Shown here: positions 12,000-23,680 of the stretch, one piece after another
How positions within the stretch are numbered: the stretch's first letter is position 1
Layout of the letters: each line of letters begins with the position of its first letter
NCBI GenBank assembly: GCA_964035795.1
Contig: OZ038327.1
Location: 5,447,174-5,511,173 of the forward strand
Reading direction: 5' to 3'
Length of the DNA: 64,000 nucleotides
DNA from: Pterobdella sp. o SKG-2022
Taxonomy: Eukaryota; Annelida; Clitellata; Hirudinida; Piscicolidae
Made by a program: the position numbers and the translations under genes
Notes under the pieces: model-generated
What the model was told of the DNA's origin: nothing
Seen by the model: the letters and a program-made list of their open reading frames with translations, nothing else
The model's database searches: none

Positions 12000-13085
12000 T
12001 TTTTTCTTAAAAAAATATTTAATTCGAAAGAAAAAAATTAAACAAAATTTTTGTTTTTGAACTTTTTAGCGCTCAAAATAAAATGGAAATAAAGACGACA
12101 AAATGATTTATGGCAATGTGGGCTCTTGATGGGAAAAATGTTAATAATCATGTCGGGATACGAAAAATACGAATATATATAAAATAAAATATAAAAAAGT
12201 ACTAAAAGAGCTGGCAATAGAAGAAAAAAGACCGATGATTTCCACCAATATGAATCTCATATTAAAAAAATAAAAAAAAAATAACTAATAGATCTGTTGA
12301 TAACAACATTCTTCATACTGTCTTTTCCACGGTCGAACAAAAAAGGCTTTTTCAGTGAGTGACCAGGCTGAGAGTGAAAAATGGGCTAATAGGTCTAACT
12401 CTTCAAAATCAAGCAAATATGCATACCAAAACAAGATTATTCCCAAATTTGGCTCTATGGGCTCAAAACCAAATCAAAGAAAAAGAGATAAAATGGACAA
12501 AAGAAAAGTATGTGGGAGCTTATATCTTGTAAAACCTGAAAAAAATAAACCTAATGATTTTTATACAAATGGTGCTCACAAAATGCAGAAACCGCTAAGT
12601 TTGATAAACTAAATGCCAACAACTAGGCAAATCAAAGAAGATATAGAAATAAAAGAACAGGTTATAAATGATGTAGATACAAAAACATTGAAATGTTTAA
12701 AAAAAGACAGTAGCAAACGCTGATATAAGTGACACCAAATCTGACAAGAATGTAAAAAATTTTGAAGAAATGTGATGGTGAAAAGAAGATAATGGAAAAA
12801 CTAACTTTGGTAGCATAACGTTTAATGGTGGGAAAAATCTATTGAATAACGTTAAAACTGACAATAACAGAAGCGGTAGTGAAAAGGTATAGGTGACATG
12901 CAATATAAATAGTTTTGATGAAATTTGTCATAGGGAAGAATAGGTGAAAAAAAACTAATGTTTTTAGGAATATACGTTTAATGGAGAAACGGTACCAAGT
13001 AACGCTAATGCGGGTGGTAATGCGGGTGTTGTGACTAGGTATGTCAACAGTAAAAATAAATTTCATGTGTGAAAAATAAAAATTT
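12000..13085 (+). other. Spacer between units A and B with weak ORF remnants
   Basis: No recognised gene. A frame at 12355-12612 (85 codons, Lys/Asn/Ser-rich, starts MSDQAESEKW) is followed by two short frames sharing a TFNG word (FGSITFNGGKN near 12795-12840 and EYTFNGETVPSN near 12970-13005). They could be remnants of one low-complexity gene or chance frames. Units A and B point towards each other across this spacer. Confidence 0.25.
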
Positions 13086-13929
13086 ATTAAACCTCAAAGA
13101 GGTTCCTATCAAAATTCTTTATTTTTCTGAAGGCTCTGCAGCTCTTACGGGGTAGGTGCACACTTTCGGATCACGCATTGTTTATGAACTTGGGATAGGC
13201 GAAGAGATATGCTGTGTTCTAAAAAAGTATGTGTCGAAAAATATAAAATAAAAGCTATGTGGTTTGTGCATATTCATTAATTGGGAAGAAGAGTGTTTTT
13301 TAGGTGGAAGTTGAAAGCTTTTTGTTCATTTTTCAGTGAGAAGGAAGGTTGCAAATTTTTATTTAATAAACTATTTTGCAATTTCGAACATTAAACTAGA
13401 AACTTTTCGGTTGAGTAAAGTGGTTGTTTCTAATATAGATGTTTAGTGATTTCATATATTTAGAAAGATCAGAGGCCGTGAGTGAGGGTGTGTTTTTAGA
13501 TGCATAGCTTGAAAGGTTAATACGCAAGGCCCATTTATAATTTTTCTTAAATAAAAGATTAAGATAAAAAAGTCTCACGAGTTAGCACGTTTGAACGTTA
13601 GAAAGCTGATTTTTTGCTCTTAAACGTCATATCCAAAACAGAAAGTCTAATGATCTTTTGCTTTGCCACTGTACTCGAATCCAAAACAGTACAGATGAAT
13701 GAAACCGCAGTGAAATAGTCCAATTTATTCAGTTTTCTGTCATTCGTAGTACGTTTAAAACGTTTTTGAAAACAACGTCGAACTACGATCAAAAGTTTCT
13801 AGAGTTTAGCAAACAATCTAAACCGTTTTCTGTATTATTGCTCCCACGGGCAATAACCCGAAAAATTCACCCATGTGCTGAGAATATAAACAAAAAAATA
13901 TATCTTTGTAGCTTTTGTTGAAATACATA

Positions 13930-15080
13930 TACATTCTTATATAATAAAAAACACGAATTTTAAATACTTTGAAAGTGAAATTCATGATAATTATGAAATG
14001 AAATCAGTTTTGTTTTGATTTTGTTCCGCATTTTTTTTTCTGGTCTCACGGATCACTCCACTGAGTTTGTTTGGACGAAGAATATAATCAAAATCTTCAT
14101 TGATTTTGTTTTTATATTCAATAATTTTTTTTTAAACTTCTTCATTAGGTTGAACATTTGGTTCAACAGACTCGTTTTTGCGGACTTTTTTTGAAATTTT
14201 ATTTTGCACAAAAGATTTGATTTTTAGCCAACATTCAAAGCCACCAATTTTTTTATATGTTTAGGTTTGTTTTTTTGAGTTTTTTTTTCAGAAAGTTTTA
14301 CATTTGAATCAACCTTCAAAATAACCGTTTTTTGTAGTTTCAAGTTTTTTTGTCTTATTTTTTTTGATTTAGAGAATTTTCTTTTAAAGCAACATTTTTA
14401 GTTTGCTTTTCTTTCCAAGTAATTTGGCCTTCATATCATAGAGCCCGTAACACTATATAGAAGTTCATTCTTTTGCGAGGCTGAAGTTTATGCTATGGGA
14501 ATTTTGCTGACATTTTGAAGTTAACTCTTACTTTGAAAAACAGTTTGATTCTTTTGAGTTTTGATTACGTCTTTTTTTTCTGAAGTATCTGTTACAAGTA
14601 AACAAACTTAGTTATTTTTTCACCCATTGGCTGATATATGAAAAAACTAAGATCTCATGAATCAATTAACTCAATAAAAAAAATGGAAAAATGAAAGTTT
14701 TACGCTTTAAGGAACCATTAGCAATTTTATTCACTTCCTAAAAACCTCTTGCATCGATGGGATCAACACGAATTTTTGATTCTGTTGCTTCACCCATCCA
14801 ATACGTGTTTTCGATAGGCTCTATTTTTCGCAAGTTATGTCTAGCTTCTACTAAATCTTTTCTTAATCTTAGAGTTTGGCTGGAAAAGATGAGCTTGGTG
14901 AGTTTTGACTAGAACTGAAGAGTTAGCGCTAAGTGACTGCTTACGTCGAAAAAATCGTAATTTTTGCGTTTTGCATAGACGAAAACGTCGTTTGCAGTTC
15001 CTCGACTTTTAGTTTTGAGCAATTTCCTACGTTAAATGATGTTAATTTTGTTTTGGCAGTTACCTTGTTCATTTTTTCTT
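13930..15080 (-). pseudogene. Family K copy B, strongly decayed
   Basis: Recognised by alignment to copies A and C. The 5' part near 15075-14940 reads LKVEELQTTFSSMQNAKIT. The coiled-coil continuation LRLRKDLVEARHNLRKIEP (about 14880-14825) is the best preserved among the copies. Then come YWMGEATESKIRVDPIDARG (about 14800-14745), an intron with a still recognisable AAGC|gtaaaac donor, a ttgtaacag acceptor near 14595, and a lysine-rich tail full of stops down to about 13990. It ends in the same coding direction as family M copy B upstream. Confidence 0.5.
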
Positions 15081-15299
15081 CCTTATATTTATACAATTAC
15101 AAGTAAATTAACTTTTAAAATGAAGTTATTGTTTTTTTATTCATAACAGTACCTTATTTTTCTAAAAATGTCCAGCGAAACTTTATATATTGTTCTAAAC
15201 TGCTTTGAGTAGATTTGCTGAGCTAGAAGTAAGGCTGAGCGCGGAGAGAAAAAAGAGAGTGCATGAGCTGAGACTAGCTAGATTATTGAAAAAAGCGAT

Positions 15300-15880
15300 T
15301 TCGCGGTGAAAAAAACAATAGAAAATTTAAAGAAATTTGACTTGAAAGCATATTATAGGTTAAAAACCTTTTTGAAGATGTCTACCAGAGTGGTTATCAT
15401 GAGAGCCAAAATACAAGATTTTCAGTAGTTTTTGGCCTTCAAAAGATGAGTCATTTATATAATTAAGTAGAGGATATGCTGGCATCTCAAATTTTAGAAT
15501 TAATGCTCTTTTTTTGAATGGCATTATGCAGACTCTACATATTTCAGCAGTTTGCATCAGAGTGATTTACAGTGCTTGGAAAAACAAAACCAAGAAACCA
15601 TGCTGAGATTACTTTGCCCACCAACTATGAAAGAGTAACAGTTGTCAACTCCAAACTTTATGTCTTTTCTATAAATAGGTTTTTGACATTCCACAATATA
15701 GACTTTCTTAATATCAAAATTCTCACTAATTTTCAAACTCTTATTGGACTTGCCTATCAAACAAGATATGCTTTTGCACCCTTTTAAAAAATTTAAAAAA
15801 ACTTATTGAAGTTTTTGGCAACATATTATAAAGATTTCTTCATTTTCGGTGATTTTGAATTCTATCTAGAACCGCTTGAC
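15300..15880. other. Unassigned insert in unit B
   Basis: This stretch replaces the part of family M that should hold the membrane exon. Short frames exist on both strands (15360-15557 and 15557-15760 minus; 15572-15787 plus) and a plus-strand DFFIFGDFEFYLEP near 15830-15870 faintly resembles the GDFN motif of LINE endonucleases. I cannot assign it; a decayed LINE endonuclease piece is possible. Confidence 0.25.
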
Positions 15881-15892
15881 GACACAGCTAAC

Positions 15893-17779
15893 CTGAATTT
15901 GCCCAGTGGAGTTTGAAATAGACGCAACACAATAGATATGGTTTTCATCTTGCGATAACTTAAAAAAAATCTTCAAACCGAAGCATGTTTCTGTATTATC
16001 AATTTTGCTTAGGCACTCAAATGATAGACAAGAAAATTCAGTAGCTTATGTTGAAAAGTTACGATGTCTAAAACAAGGGGTTTTATTTGGCTGATCATAA
16101 TGCCTTGGCAACACATGTTCTTTAAGGTATGCAGACTATAGTCGAAAATTTCACACGCTCATCAACCAAAATATAAAAAAAGGTTTTAAATTCAATTTGT
16201 TATCTGAATTTAAAAAACTTTGAGAATTAAAAAAGTTATAACCATGGAAATTTTAAAGAATGTGTCTAAAAAATGTTTTTATTCTATATAGTTTCTTCAA
16301 ATTTCAAGCCATTTTTTTGAAAACACGTTTTTTCAAAAAAATCAGTTGAAACTTCCGATGAATAACGCTAGCAGAACTTATGGAACTATCTGAAAGTTGA
16401 GTTATTTAAGAAGATCATACGATGTTATTAATATAAAATTTTAACATACGATGTCTTTGAAAAGAAGCTTTCATTTCAGAAAAATTAAAATTTTTTTTGT
16501 TTTTACGTAGTTATTATTTCTAAAATATATAGCTTGAATTTTTCACTGTAGGCTGACGAAGTAGATTCCACTTTTCTAGTAGTACTAATAAAAATATTGG
16601 TTGTTGTATTTTGTTGTTGTTGTTTCAACAGAACCTTCCATAGGAAACAAAGTTTTGATAAAATAATAAATTGCTTTTAAATTTTGATTTATGACTATCT
16701 CGTGAATAACTTCATCGCCAAACTCGTGCGTAATTTGATTTGTTTGAGATTTGAGACTTTAATTGAAATAACTTTATTACCAGGTTATGAAATCATATTA
16801 ATCTGCCCTTGAAAGTTTTCAGTTTCCAATCAACTAAACTAGCCTATTAACAAAAACAATTCGAATCAAAAAATTTTATTAACTGAATAATAATACGGAG
16901 CTTTTTGTATTTTATTTTTTTTTTATAGCTTTGAGTTAATTCTATTTCAATATTTTAGAATTTTACTTTCATGATTCTTGTCAAGCGTTATAGAATTAAT
17001 ATTAAATGATGTTACCATGGCAGTTAACAACGTCTTTAAGTTTATATACTTGATATTGTAAGTTCAACTTACGAAAAGCTTCGTATTATTATTCCGTTAA
17101 TAAAAGTTTTTGATTCAAATCGTTTTCAGTTCTTATAAATTGAATATTATTTTTTTATTTTGTTTGAACAATGAATATTTTTAAAAAAAGAGCAATCAAT
17201 AAAAACTTGACTTGAAAAGATACATAGGATGTCTCTAATAAAATTTTTTATTTATTTTTTAGCTTTTTTCGTTCATGGTAGCTGTAAACAGAATCTCTAC
17301 TTTTTGGTTTGGCACTATAAATAGATAAAAACCTGCCTAATTCCAAAAAACTCCATAGATTTCATAAAGTATTAGAGCAAATTTGTAATTAAGCTTTGAA
17401 CTAACGTTTTTCTTCTAGAGTTAGTTCAATTATTCTATTCACAAAACTAATCTTGCGAAGCTCAGAAAACTTAGAAACGGGCATATAAAAAAATTTTACA
17501 TCAGAGCTTTTAAAAGTATGTTATTCCCATTCTGAAGATTTTCTGCGTTTGAAAAATTTAATTTCTGCTTTTGAAAACATCGTATATTTTTTTACTTATG
17601 AATTTAGGTTATACTTCAGTAATTTCAATGATTGTCTAATTAAATAATAGAAAATTTGTCTAATGCTTAATTTTATCGTGATTTCATTCAACAATGAAGT
17701 TCTTAACGTTTAATAAAAGACAAAGCACGTTCTTACCAAAATGAATGAAGTGAACAAAAACACGAAAAAAAACACGCAT
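15893..17779 (-). pseudogene. Family M copy B, broken
   Basis: Start MRVFFRVFVHFIHF at 17779 with the usual TTTCAAAATGCGT context and upstream CATCATCAAAACAAAA block. The second exon (about 17620-17440) keeps NNILLKAL, matching RNILLKPL in copy C. Body exon 16807-16547 keeps QITHEFGDEV (after a frameshift), a Thr/Gln-rich stalk and the conserved CTACA|gtgaaa donor. Exon 15948-15893 (ENHIYCVASISNSTGQIQ in the frame shared with copy A) has a cag|gttagc donor. The membrane exon is missing, replaced by the unassigned insert. A separate 240-bp inverted-repeat module sits in the intron at 16.87-17.11 kb. Confidence 0.55.
16870..17110 (+). repeat. Inverted-repeat module with a mini-exon-like start
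   Basis: A sequence resembling AACTGAATAATAATACGGAG at about 16879 returns inverted at about 17075-17105, with about 165 bp between. Inside is ATGGCAGTTAACAACGTC..., reading MAVNNVFKFIYLIL and stopping at a gtaagt donor-like site. A single-armed relative on the minus strand at about 47020-47150 reads MAASNVFEFVYLIM before gtaagt. Purpose unknown; it could be a small non-autonomous element or a duplicated first exon. Confidence 0.45.
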
Positions 17780-18005
17780 TTTGAAATAGTTAAGTTTTTT
17801 ATTAAATATTTAGCCAGTTTGTCATAAAAACGTTTTGTTTTGATGATGGCGCACATGACAAACGTGAACCAGAGTTTTTATTCGATTAGATTTTATCGGT
17901 TTTTTTAAATTCATGTTATTATTTCACTGGCTCTTCATTACTTATTTTTTTTTTCATTCTGTTTTTTTCCCATGATTTTTTTCAGTTCTTTCTCTATTTG
18001 ATATA

Positions 18006-18240
18006 TTAAGGATTGATCCTCCACAACCTTACTGCTTTAATCAGAACTCTCTTTACTTTGACTTCATCCTCTAGTGAGCGCAAAGTTTTTTTTAGCATTG
18101 CTTCTGTATAGATATTAAACATCACAGGTGAAATGAGACATCCTTGTCTTTCGTCTCTTTCTATCAAATAAGGTTTAGATAACTCTGAACTTACTTTCAT
18201 CACTGCGGTTTCAGCCGCGTAAAGCAAATCTCATTCAATT
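18006..18240 (-). mobile_element. RTE-like RT fragment in the 5' flank of unit B
   Basis: Open minus-strand frame with a reverse transcriptase block: VSSELSKPYLIERDERQGCL, then ISPVMFNIYTEAMLKKTL, the classic RQGC-SP-FN-Y signature before the catalytic box. More decayed relatives lie in the same position beside copies C (about 30.64-30.88 kb) and D (about 60.70-60.93 kb), so the insertion is older than the B/C/D duplication. Confidence 0.7.
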
Positions 18241-18714
18241 TTGTGGTACATGAGATCTAGTTTTTTTCTGGTTCTTTAAGGTGTTCCAAAAGTGGATAGC
18301 TAAAAAAAAAAAATTTTGTATAACAAAAAATTTAGACACAACGGGTTATAAGTTATTTAGTCTAAAACTAAAGAAAAGTTTGCGTAGTCAACAGAAATAG
18401 AACAAGATGCAGCTATATAGATGCTTTTTTAAAAGCTTGCAAAAATTTTGACGAAAAGGTGAAAAACGCAGGTTGAGTAAAAATGAAAAAAATAAATGAA
18501 GAGCCATATATAAAAAGAAAAACATTTAAGAGAGCTGACTTGATTTGTTTATTCATATTTGATTTGATTTAATATTTGATTGCACTTATTATTTTTGGTT
18601 TCTAATAACCGTGACTGGCAGGATTGAAATTGAAGCAATTTCAAATTCGCCTACTTTATTTCAAATTTATCTTTGAATAACAGTTTTTTTATTTATCAAA
18701 AAACTTCGGAGAAA

Positions 18715-19660
18715 AAATTATGCCGATCAAAACCGTAAGATTTGCAACCTTTAATGTTCGAGGAATAGCGAAACCTTACGCAAAAACGGTTTTAGAGGAA
18801 GACTGTTAAAAATAAAAATGTGACATTAATGTACTTCAAGAGACTAAAGCCGCCAAAAAAGAATGAAATATAAGAAACGGCTACAAATATGTACTGAATG
18901 AGCAAAAAAGATCACATTACGGAATGGGTTTTGGTTTTGGTAAAAAAGTTTTGGACACGCTTGACAAAGTTTGGTACATAAACGACAAAATATCACAATT
19001 TTTCTAAGCCTATTCAGCTCAAAGAAAAAATTAAAAATGCTAGTCATTAATATATACATGCATATCATGCAAATCACAAAACAAGTGAAAGAAAAAACAT
19101 ATAAAGAGTTGAAATCTTTGCTTAAAAACAATAAAAAATACATTATCATGAACATAAGAGATTTCAATAGCAAAATAGGGAATAATTACACTGAAGATAT
19201 TCGAGAGGAATCAGAAACGTGAATAGGCAAGCAATGTTTGAGTTTGCAAATGAAACTGGCATATTTATATCATGCTCAGCATTTAAACATTCAGCCAGGC
19301 ATTAACCACTTGGGCTCAAAAAAATATTGATATCAAATGAGAACAAATACCAATCCATCTTCAACTAAATGGACTATATCTTAATACCAAAATGAATGAA
19401 ATCCACTCTTAGAGACAGAAGAACAAAAGCTGGAACATTGCTAGACAGTGACCAGTCTTTTAACTTGTGATATATCTTGAAAAGAAGTATACACAAATTT
19501 CACAAAGAAAAGTCTGTTATCAAATAAAACCTCAGGGCTATCAACATATCAGCTTGTTGCAAAAAGAATAACTAGAAATAACTATCAGGGGGCAATAAAA
19601 AAATAAGTTAAACAATTATCAAAACATAGGAATGAACAAAAATATTTTCAAAATAACTCG
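18715..19660 (+). mobile_element. LINE-A endonuclease fragment
   Basis: N-terminal apurinic-like endonuclease of LINE-A: RFATFNVRGIAKPYAKTV (18743-18796), INVLQETKAAKK (about 18819-18858) with the metal-binding QET, then GYKYVLNEQKRSHYGMGFGF, then after frameshifts YIIMNIRDFNSKIG (19140-19182), equivalent to the GDFN motif. Many stops. It faces the next fragment head-on, so the two are separate insertions or an internal inversion. Confidence 0.75.
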
Positions 19661-19754
19661 GCCTAAATAATACAAACGTCAAAAGGAACAATGAAATTTT
19701 TATTTATTTCCAAACTTTCCATTCTATATAAAGAATGTAGTTAAAAATAAGAAG

Positions 19755-20980
19755 TTATAAATTCAAAGAATAAAGTTTTTTCCATTCAGATTTATTTTTC
19801 GCCATTTTTCTTAGTTTCAAAAAATCTTTATGACTGTTTAGTGAAAGGTTTCGGGCTTCTGGATCTTTTTTCAGTTCAGCTGGTAATGTTGTTTTTGGTC
19901 TTCCTGGAAGAGGTTTAGATTTAGACATGTAATAGTTGTTCATAGCTTTTTGTGCTGGAGCCTCTATATTGAGTCTTTGTATATGACCAAGTAGTGTGTG
20001 CTTACGATAAGCAATGGTCTGACTTAGTTCCCGCGCTCCTGTTCTTTTATATATTTTCTCGGATTTTATTTTATGTGACCAGAATATTCCTACTACTCGT
20101 CTGAGAAGGCGGCGATGATAAGAATTTAAGGCTGACTCATCGGTTTTTGTCAATGACCAAGTACCACAATTGTATAGCAGAATTGGCATTATGTAAGCAT
20201 TGAAAAATTTCACTTTTTTCTTCAAAGTCAGCTTCTTTTTTTCCATAACTTCCATAGCTTGTTCATTGAAGCCTTCTGATTTCTTATTTCATTGCTTATA
20301 TTGATGCTAGTTTTTTAAAATTTAAATTATCTAGATTGTTATATTTGATTGTGATTATTTTTTTTAATTTTTGTTTACTATGAGATTATATTTTTTCAAG
20401 GTATTGCATATTGCTTCTATATCAATTTCCTCTTCTGTCACAAAATCAAAATCACCAGCGTATATTATTTCTTTTTCACTGAAGTGAGAAAGCAGGTTTT
20501 TGAGTGCTTGTTTAAAATAAATAGAGAATAGGATAGGTCTCAAGCTGTCTCCTTGGGGTGGGCCTATTGATGTTGAGAAGCAATTACCGAACCGATTGTC
20601 TATTTTTATTATCATTTTTGTGTTGGTCGGTAGATATTTGATCAGCGTCACATCATCTTGTTCAAGAAATGTTTTGCAGCTGTTGACGAACTGACTTCTC
20701 AAAATGGTATCAAGAGCTTACGACATATCAAGGCTAGTGACATGGATTTTTTGCTTTGTTGTGTATGATGTGGCTATGTTGAACCTGTGTGTCCATATAA
20801 CATCTGCCGTTGACCTGCCTTTTCTATATGCTGATTTTGTATGTGCTATATGTTCTTCAGAAGCTTCACGAATTCTATTGAGCGTGATGTGAGACAAGAT
20901 TTTTTCCATTACAGGCACTATGCATATTGGTCTTAAATTGTTAGGTACTTGGGATTTTTTGGGGTTATTCAAGTATAACT
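19755..20980 (-). mobile_element. LINE-A RT and C-terminal fragment
   Basis: Three minus-strand frames in order: 20972-20718 (VPNNLRPICIVPVMEKILSH, SAYRKGRSTADVIWTHRFNI); 20702-20364 (GPPQGDSLRPILFSIYFKQA, catalytic box mutated from YADD to YAGD at about 20455-20465); and 20255-19755 (YIMPILLYNCGTWSLTK, TLLGHIQRLNIEAPAQKAMN, LPGRPKTTLPAELKKDPEA). The loss of the second catalytic Asp and the breaks between frames make it inactive. Confidence 0.85.
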
Positions 20981-21234
20981 AAATAAAAAAAAACAGTTAA
21001 CTAAGCTTATATGAAAAAAGGGGTCTGTTAATTGAAAAAAAAGCAACCATAATAATACTTATATAAATGAAATTTAGAAAACTGAGTTGATTTTATGAAC
21101 GTATAAAAATAATTAAATCTGTGATAATAAACAAAAAAATATATATAGATGAAACTTCAAATAAAATATTTTGAGCAATCAAATGTTAATTTTAGACAAA
21201 AGTTGAACAACTTCATTGTCTTCATCTTTTTTCT

Positions 21235-21453
21235 TCAATGGGACTTCCACATCATCACAATTGAAACCAGAAATTGCTTATCTTTTTTTTTATTGTTACA
21301 TTCTTTGATGTTTATTAAATGATAATATTTTTTGTTATCCTTTATAAAATTTTCATCCAAGTAATGCCAGCCTTTATTATCCCCAAAAAACCATGAAGTG
21401 TTTATCTTTGTAATTTTTTTTGTTGCATAAGATGAAGTTGTTGATGTTCCCAA
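21235..21453 (-). CDS. Unrecognised short ORF
   Basis: A 72-codon frame starting MGTSTTSSYATKKITK, containing SWFFGDNKGWHYLDENFI. Tryptophan and aromatic residues at regular spacing are faintly WWE-like, but this is not enough for a domain call. It lies in AT-rich spacer between two LINE fragments. It could be an isolated exon, part of a transposon, or chance. Confidence 0.2.
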   Translation of the reverse strand: MGTSTTSSYATKKITKINTSWFFGDNKGWHYLDENFIKDNKKYYHLINIKECNNKKKDKQFLVSIVMMWKSH

Positions 21454-21639
21454 TTTCTCTTCTTTCTATTTAAAGCAAAAAAAACCGAAATCATCCCAAA
21501 AGAAGTATTTCTTGTATGTATTTGTAATAAGTTATCGAGTTTTAAAGTAAAATTGCAAAATTATCTTAAATAATAATATTTTGACATTTTAATCTGAATT
21601 ATGTAGTTTTTAAGTATAAAAATCGACTATTCGAGCCGC

Positions 21640-22520
21640 CATTATAACTTCGACAGGCCACCTTCGATTGGCGCAAAAGAATTAAGGATTTTTGGAGAAA
21701 TTAGGTCAAGGGAACAGAAAGATGAAGATACAGATTTGATGATGAAGATGAGGTCTCTAAAGTTGATGTGTGAAAAGTGAGAAAGAGAGACAGAAGCAGG
21801 AGAAGATGCTGGAGGAGTGTGAGATGATGAGCGAATAGTTCTAATAGAAAGAAGCTTGTTGTGAGAATAGTTCTGAAAATCTTGAAAAGAAAAAGGAGGT
21901 GGAAGGGATTGTTTGGAGAGAATGCGATTGAAATTTTTCCAACAAGAGGAAGAAGAGTTGATGGAAGAAATAAGAAAATTTGAGTGTTTGGAGTGGAGGA
22001 GAGCGATAGGTTGATAAGTGAAAAAGCCAAAGAACGTGAGAAGAAGAAGAGGGAGAGGAATGATAAGAATGTTTGAGCTTGTATAAAGTACGTTTGGATG
22101 TGACCCATTCACCATCAAACCATGGAGCTTTGAAGGAGGAAAGACGGTAGATAAAAGATTTAATGGGAAGAAGCACATTCAAAGTATTAGTGAGATGAGA
22201 GCCTAGAGCAAAAACAAAGTCATCAACGTCAGTGAAAGAGGAAGAGTCAAAGAAGCCGAAAGAAGTTGGATGAGAAGTGTTTTGTCAAGTTGAGACTAAG
22301 AGCGAGTACATACCTTGACAGTGGAGGAGAGTTTAATGGGGTTGCAGGGAAAGAAGATTAAATAAGATAGTGATCAGAAAAGAAAACTGGGTGAGCAAGA
22401 ATACTAATGGGTTTGATAAAGGATGATGTGATGAAAAAATCAATGGAGTTGCTGGAGGAAAAAAGGATTGATAGCGTATATAGAAAGAAGAAAATTCAGA
22501 TGAATAGGCTATTTACTGCG
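21640..22520 (-). mobile_element. Jockey-like LINE fragment: end of endonuclease and linker to RT
   Basis: Minus strand, three overlapping frames interrupted by shifts. Near 22500-22350 it reads SNSIDFFITSSFIKPISILA, then FFSDHYLI, the SDH motif that closes the APE endonuclease domain. Downstream, FTDVDDFVFALGSHLTNTLN (about 22245-22185), then FKAPWFDGEWVTSKRTLYKL (about 22132-22070), the conserved PWF(D/N)..(V/L) linker of jockey/CR1-type elements, then FAPIEGG near 21665. No palm motif remains. Composition is pyrimidine-rich on the minus strand, unlike neighbours. Confidence 0.7.
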
Positions 22521-23680
22521 TTGAGAAAATCTGCTGAATATAGATTCTTTCAAGGCAATTTTCTTCTAAAATTGCCTCTTCTAAGATAGATGAAAAAAAG
22601 ACAATCAAAAAATAAAATGGAAAAAAAATTGTTATAAGATACGATGGAAAAGGATTTTAGAAGAACGAACAGATTTGCTGAAAAAAGAAGATAGAAACAG
22701 CTTTATGGAGAAACCTGCCAATGGCAGATGAACTAAGATGATCATGATGACAACTTTACGAAAAAACACTGGACATAAATTTCTTGTATGAAAAAAGGGG
22801 AATTTATTGAACCTAGCTTGAAAGTCTCTTGTTTCTATCAAAAACCTTCATTTTTCTGTAAGCTCTGCGTTTCTCATAGGGTAGGTGCACAGACTTTCAG
22901 AACACATGGTGTTTTTGAATTTTGGATAGGTGAAGAGATAGGGTGTATCCCAAAAAAGTTTGTGACAAAAAAATATATATTGAAAAGAAAGGTTGCAATT
23001 TTTATTTATTGGACTACTTCGCTATTGATAAAATTCAACCAGGAGCTTCGTGGTTGAATGGAAAAGTTATGGGGTTTTTGCTAATATGGATGTTTGGTGA
23101 TTCAAACTATTCAGAAGGGTCAAGTATCATGAGCTTGGGTGTGTTTTTAGACGCATAGTTCTAAAGGTTTATACAAAAGGCCCAGTTATAAATTTTTTCG
23201 AATACCAGGTGAGCCCCACGAGCTAGCAGGTTTAAACTTTAGGATGCTGCTTTGGTGCTTTTAAATGTCATACTCAAGACAGACAGTCTAATGATTTTTC
23301 GCTTGGTCACTGCACTAGAATCCAAAACAGTACAGATGAAATGTAACCGTATTGAAAGAGTTCTTTTTTTCACATAAATCGTACGTTGAAGACGTTTTTA
23401 CAAAAACAAGATCAAACTACGATGAAAAAGCTTACAGAGTATCGTAAGCAATGAAATGATTGCCTGCCTTAATGCTTCCACGTGCAACAACCCGGAAAAT
23501 ACACTCAGATGCTATTTGAATGATAGAGAAATATATAAAAAAATTATATCTTTGTAGCTTTTGTTGTAAGATATTTGAATGTTTAAATAATAGAAATTGA
23601 AAATTTGAGTTTAAGAATAAAAATGTTGATATGATGAAATGAAATGAATAATGTTTCAAATTTGTTCTGCATCTCTTTTT

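Larger units (their letters stand above)
13090..18300 (-). repeat. Segmental duplication block B
   Basis: Homologous, in order and orientation, to blocks C (22.8-31.2 kb) and D (45.8-61.2 kb). The left flank 13090-13870 matches 22830-23560 and, in part, 45810-46240 (shared words such as GGTAGGTGCACA, GGGTGTGTTTTTAGA, CCACGTGCAACAACCCG in the C and D copies). The right flank ends in an RTE-like fragment also present in C and D. It lacks the LINE-A insertion between families M and K that C and D share, so it shows the pre-insertion state. Confidence 0.75.

Noticed and set aside
12697..13066. Minus-strand hydrophobic ORFs
   Set aside because: Antisense of Asn/Lys-rich sequence, no splice or homology support.
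21701..22182. Ser/Leu/Phe-rich frames that look like membrane proteins
   Set aside because: Overlapping frames of a pyrimidine-rich LINE endonuclease/linker fragment; PWFDGEW and SDHYLI fix the nature of the sequence.
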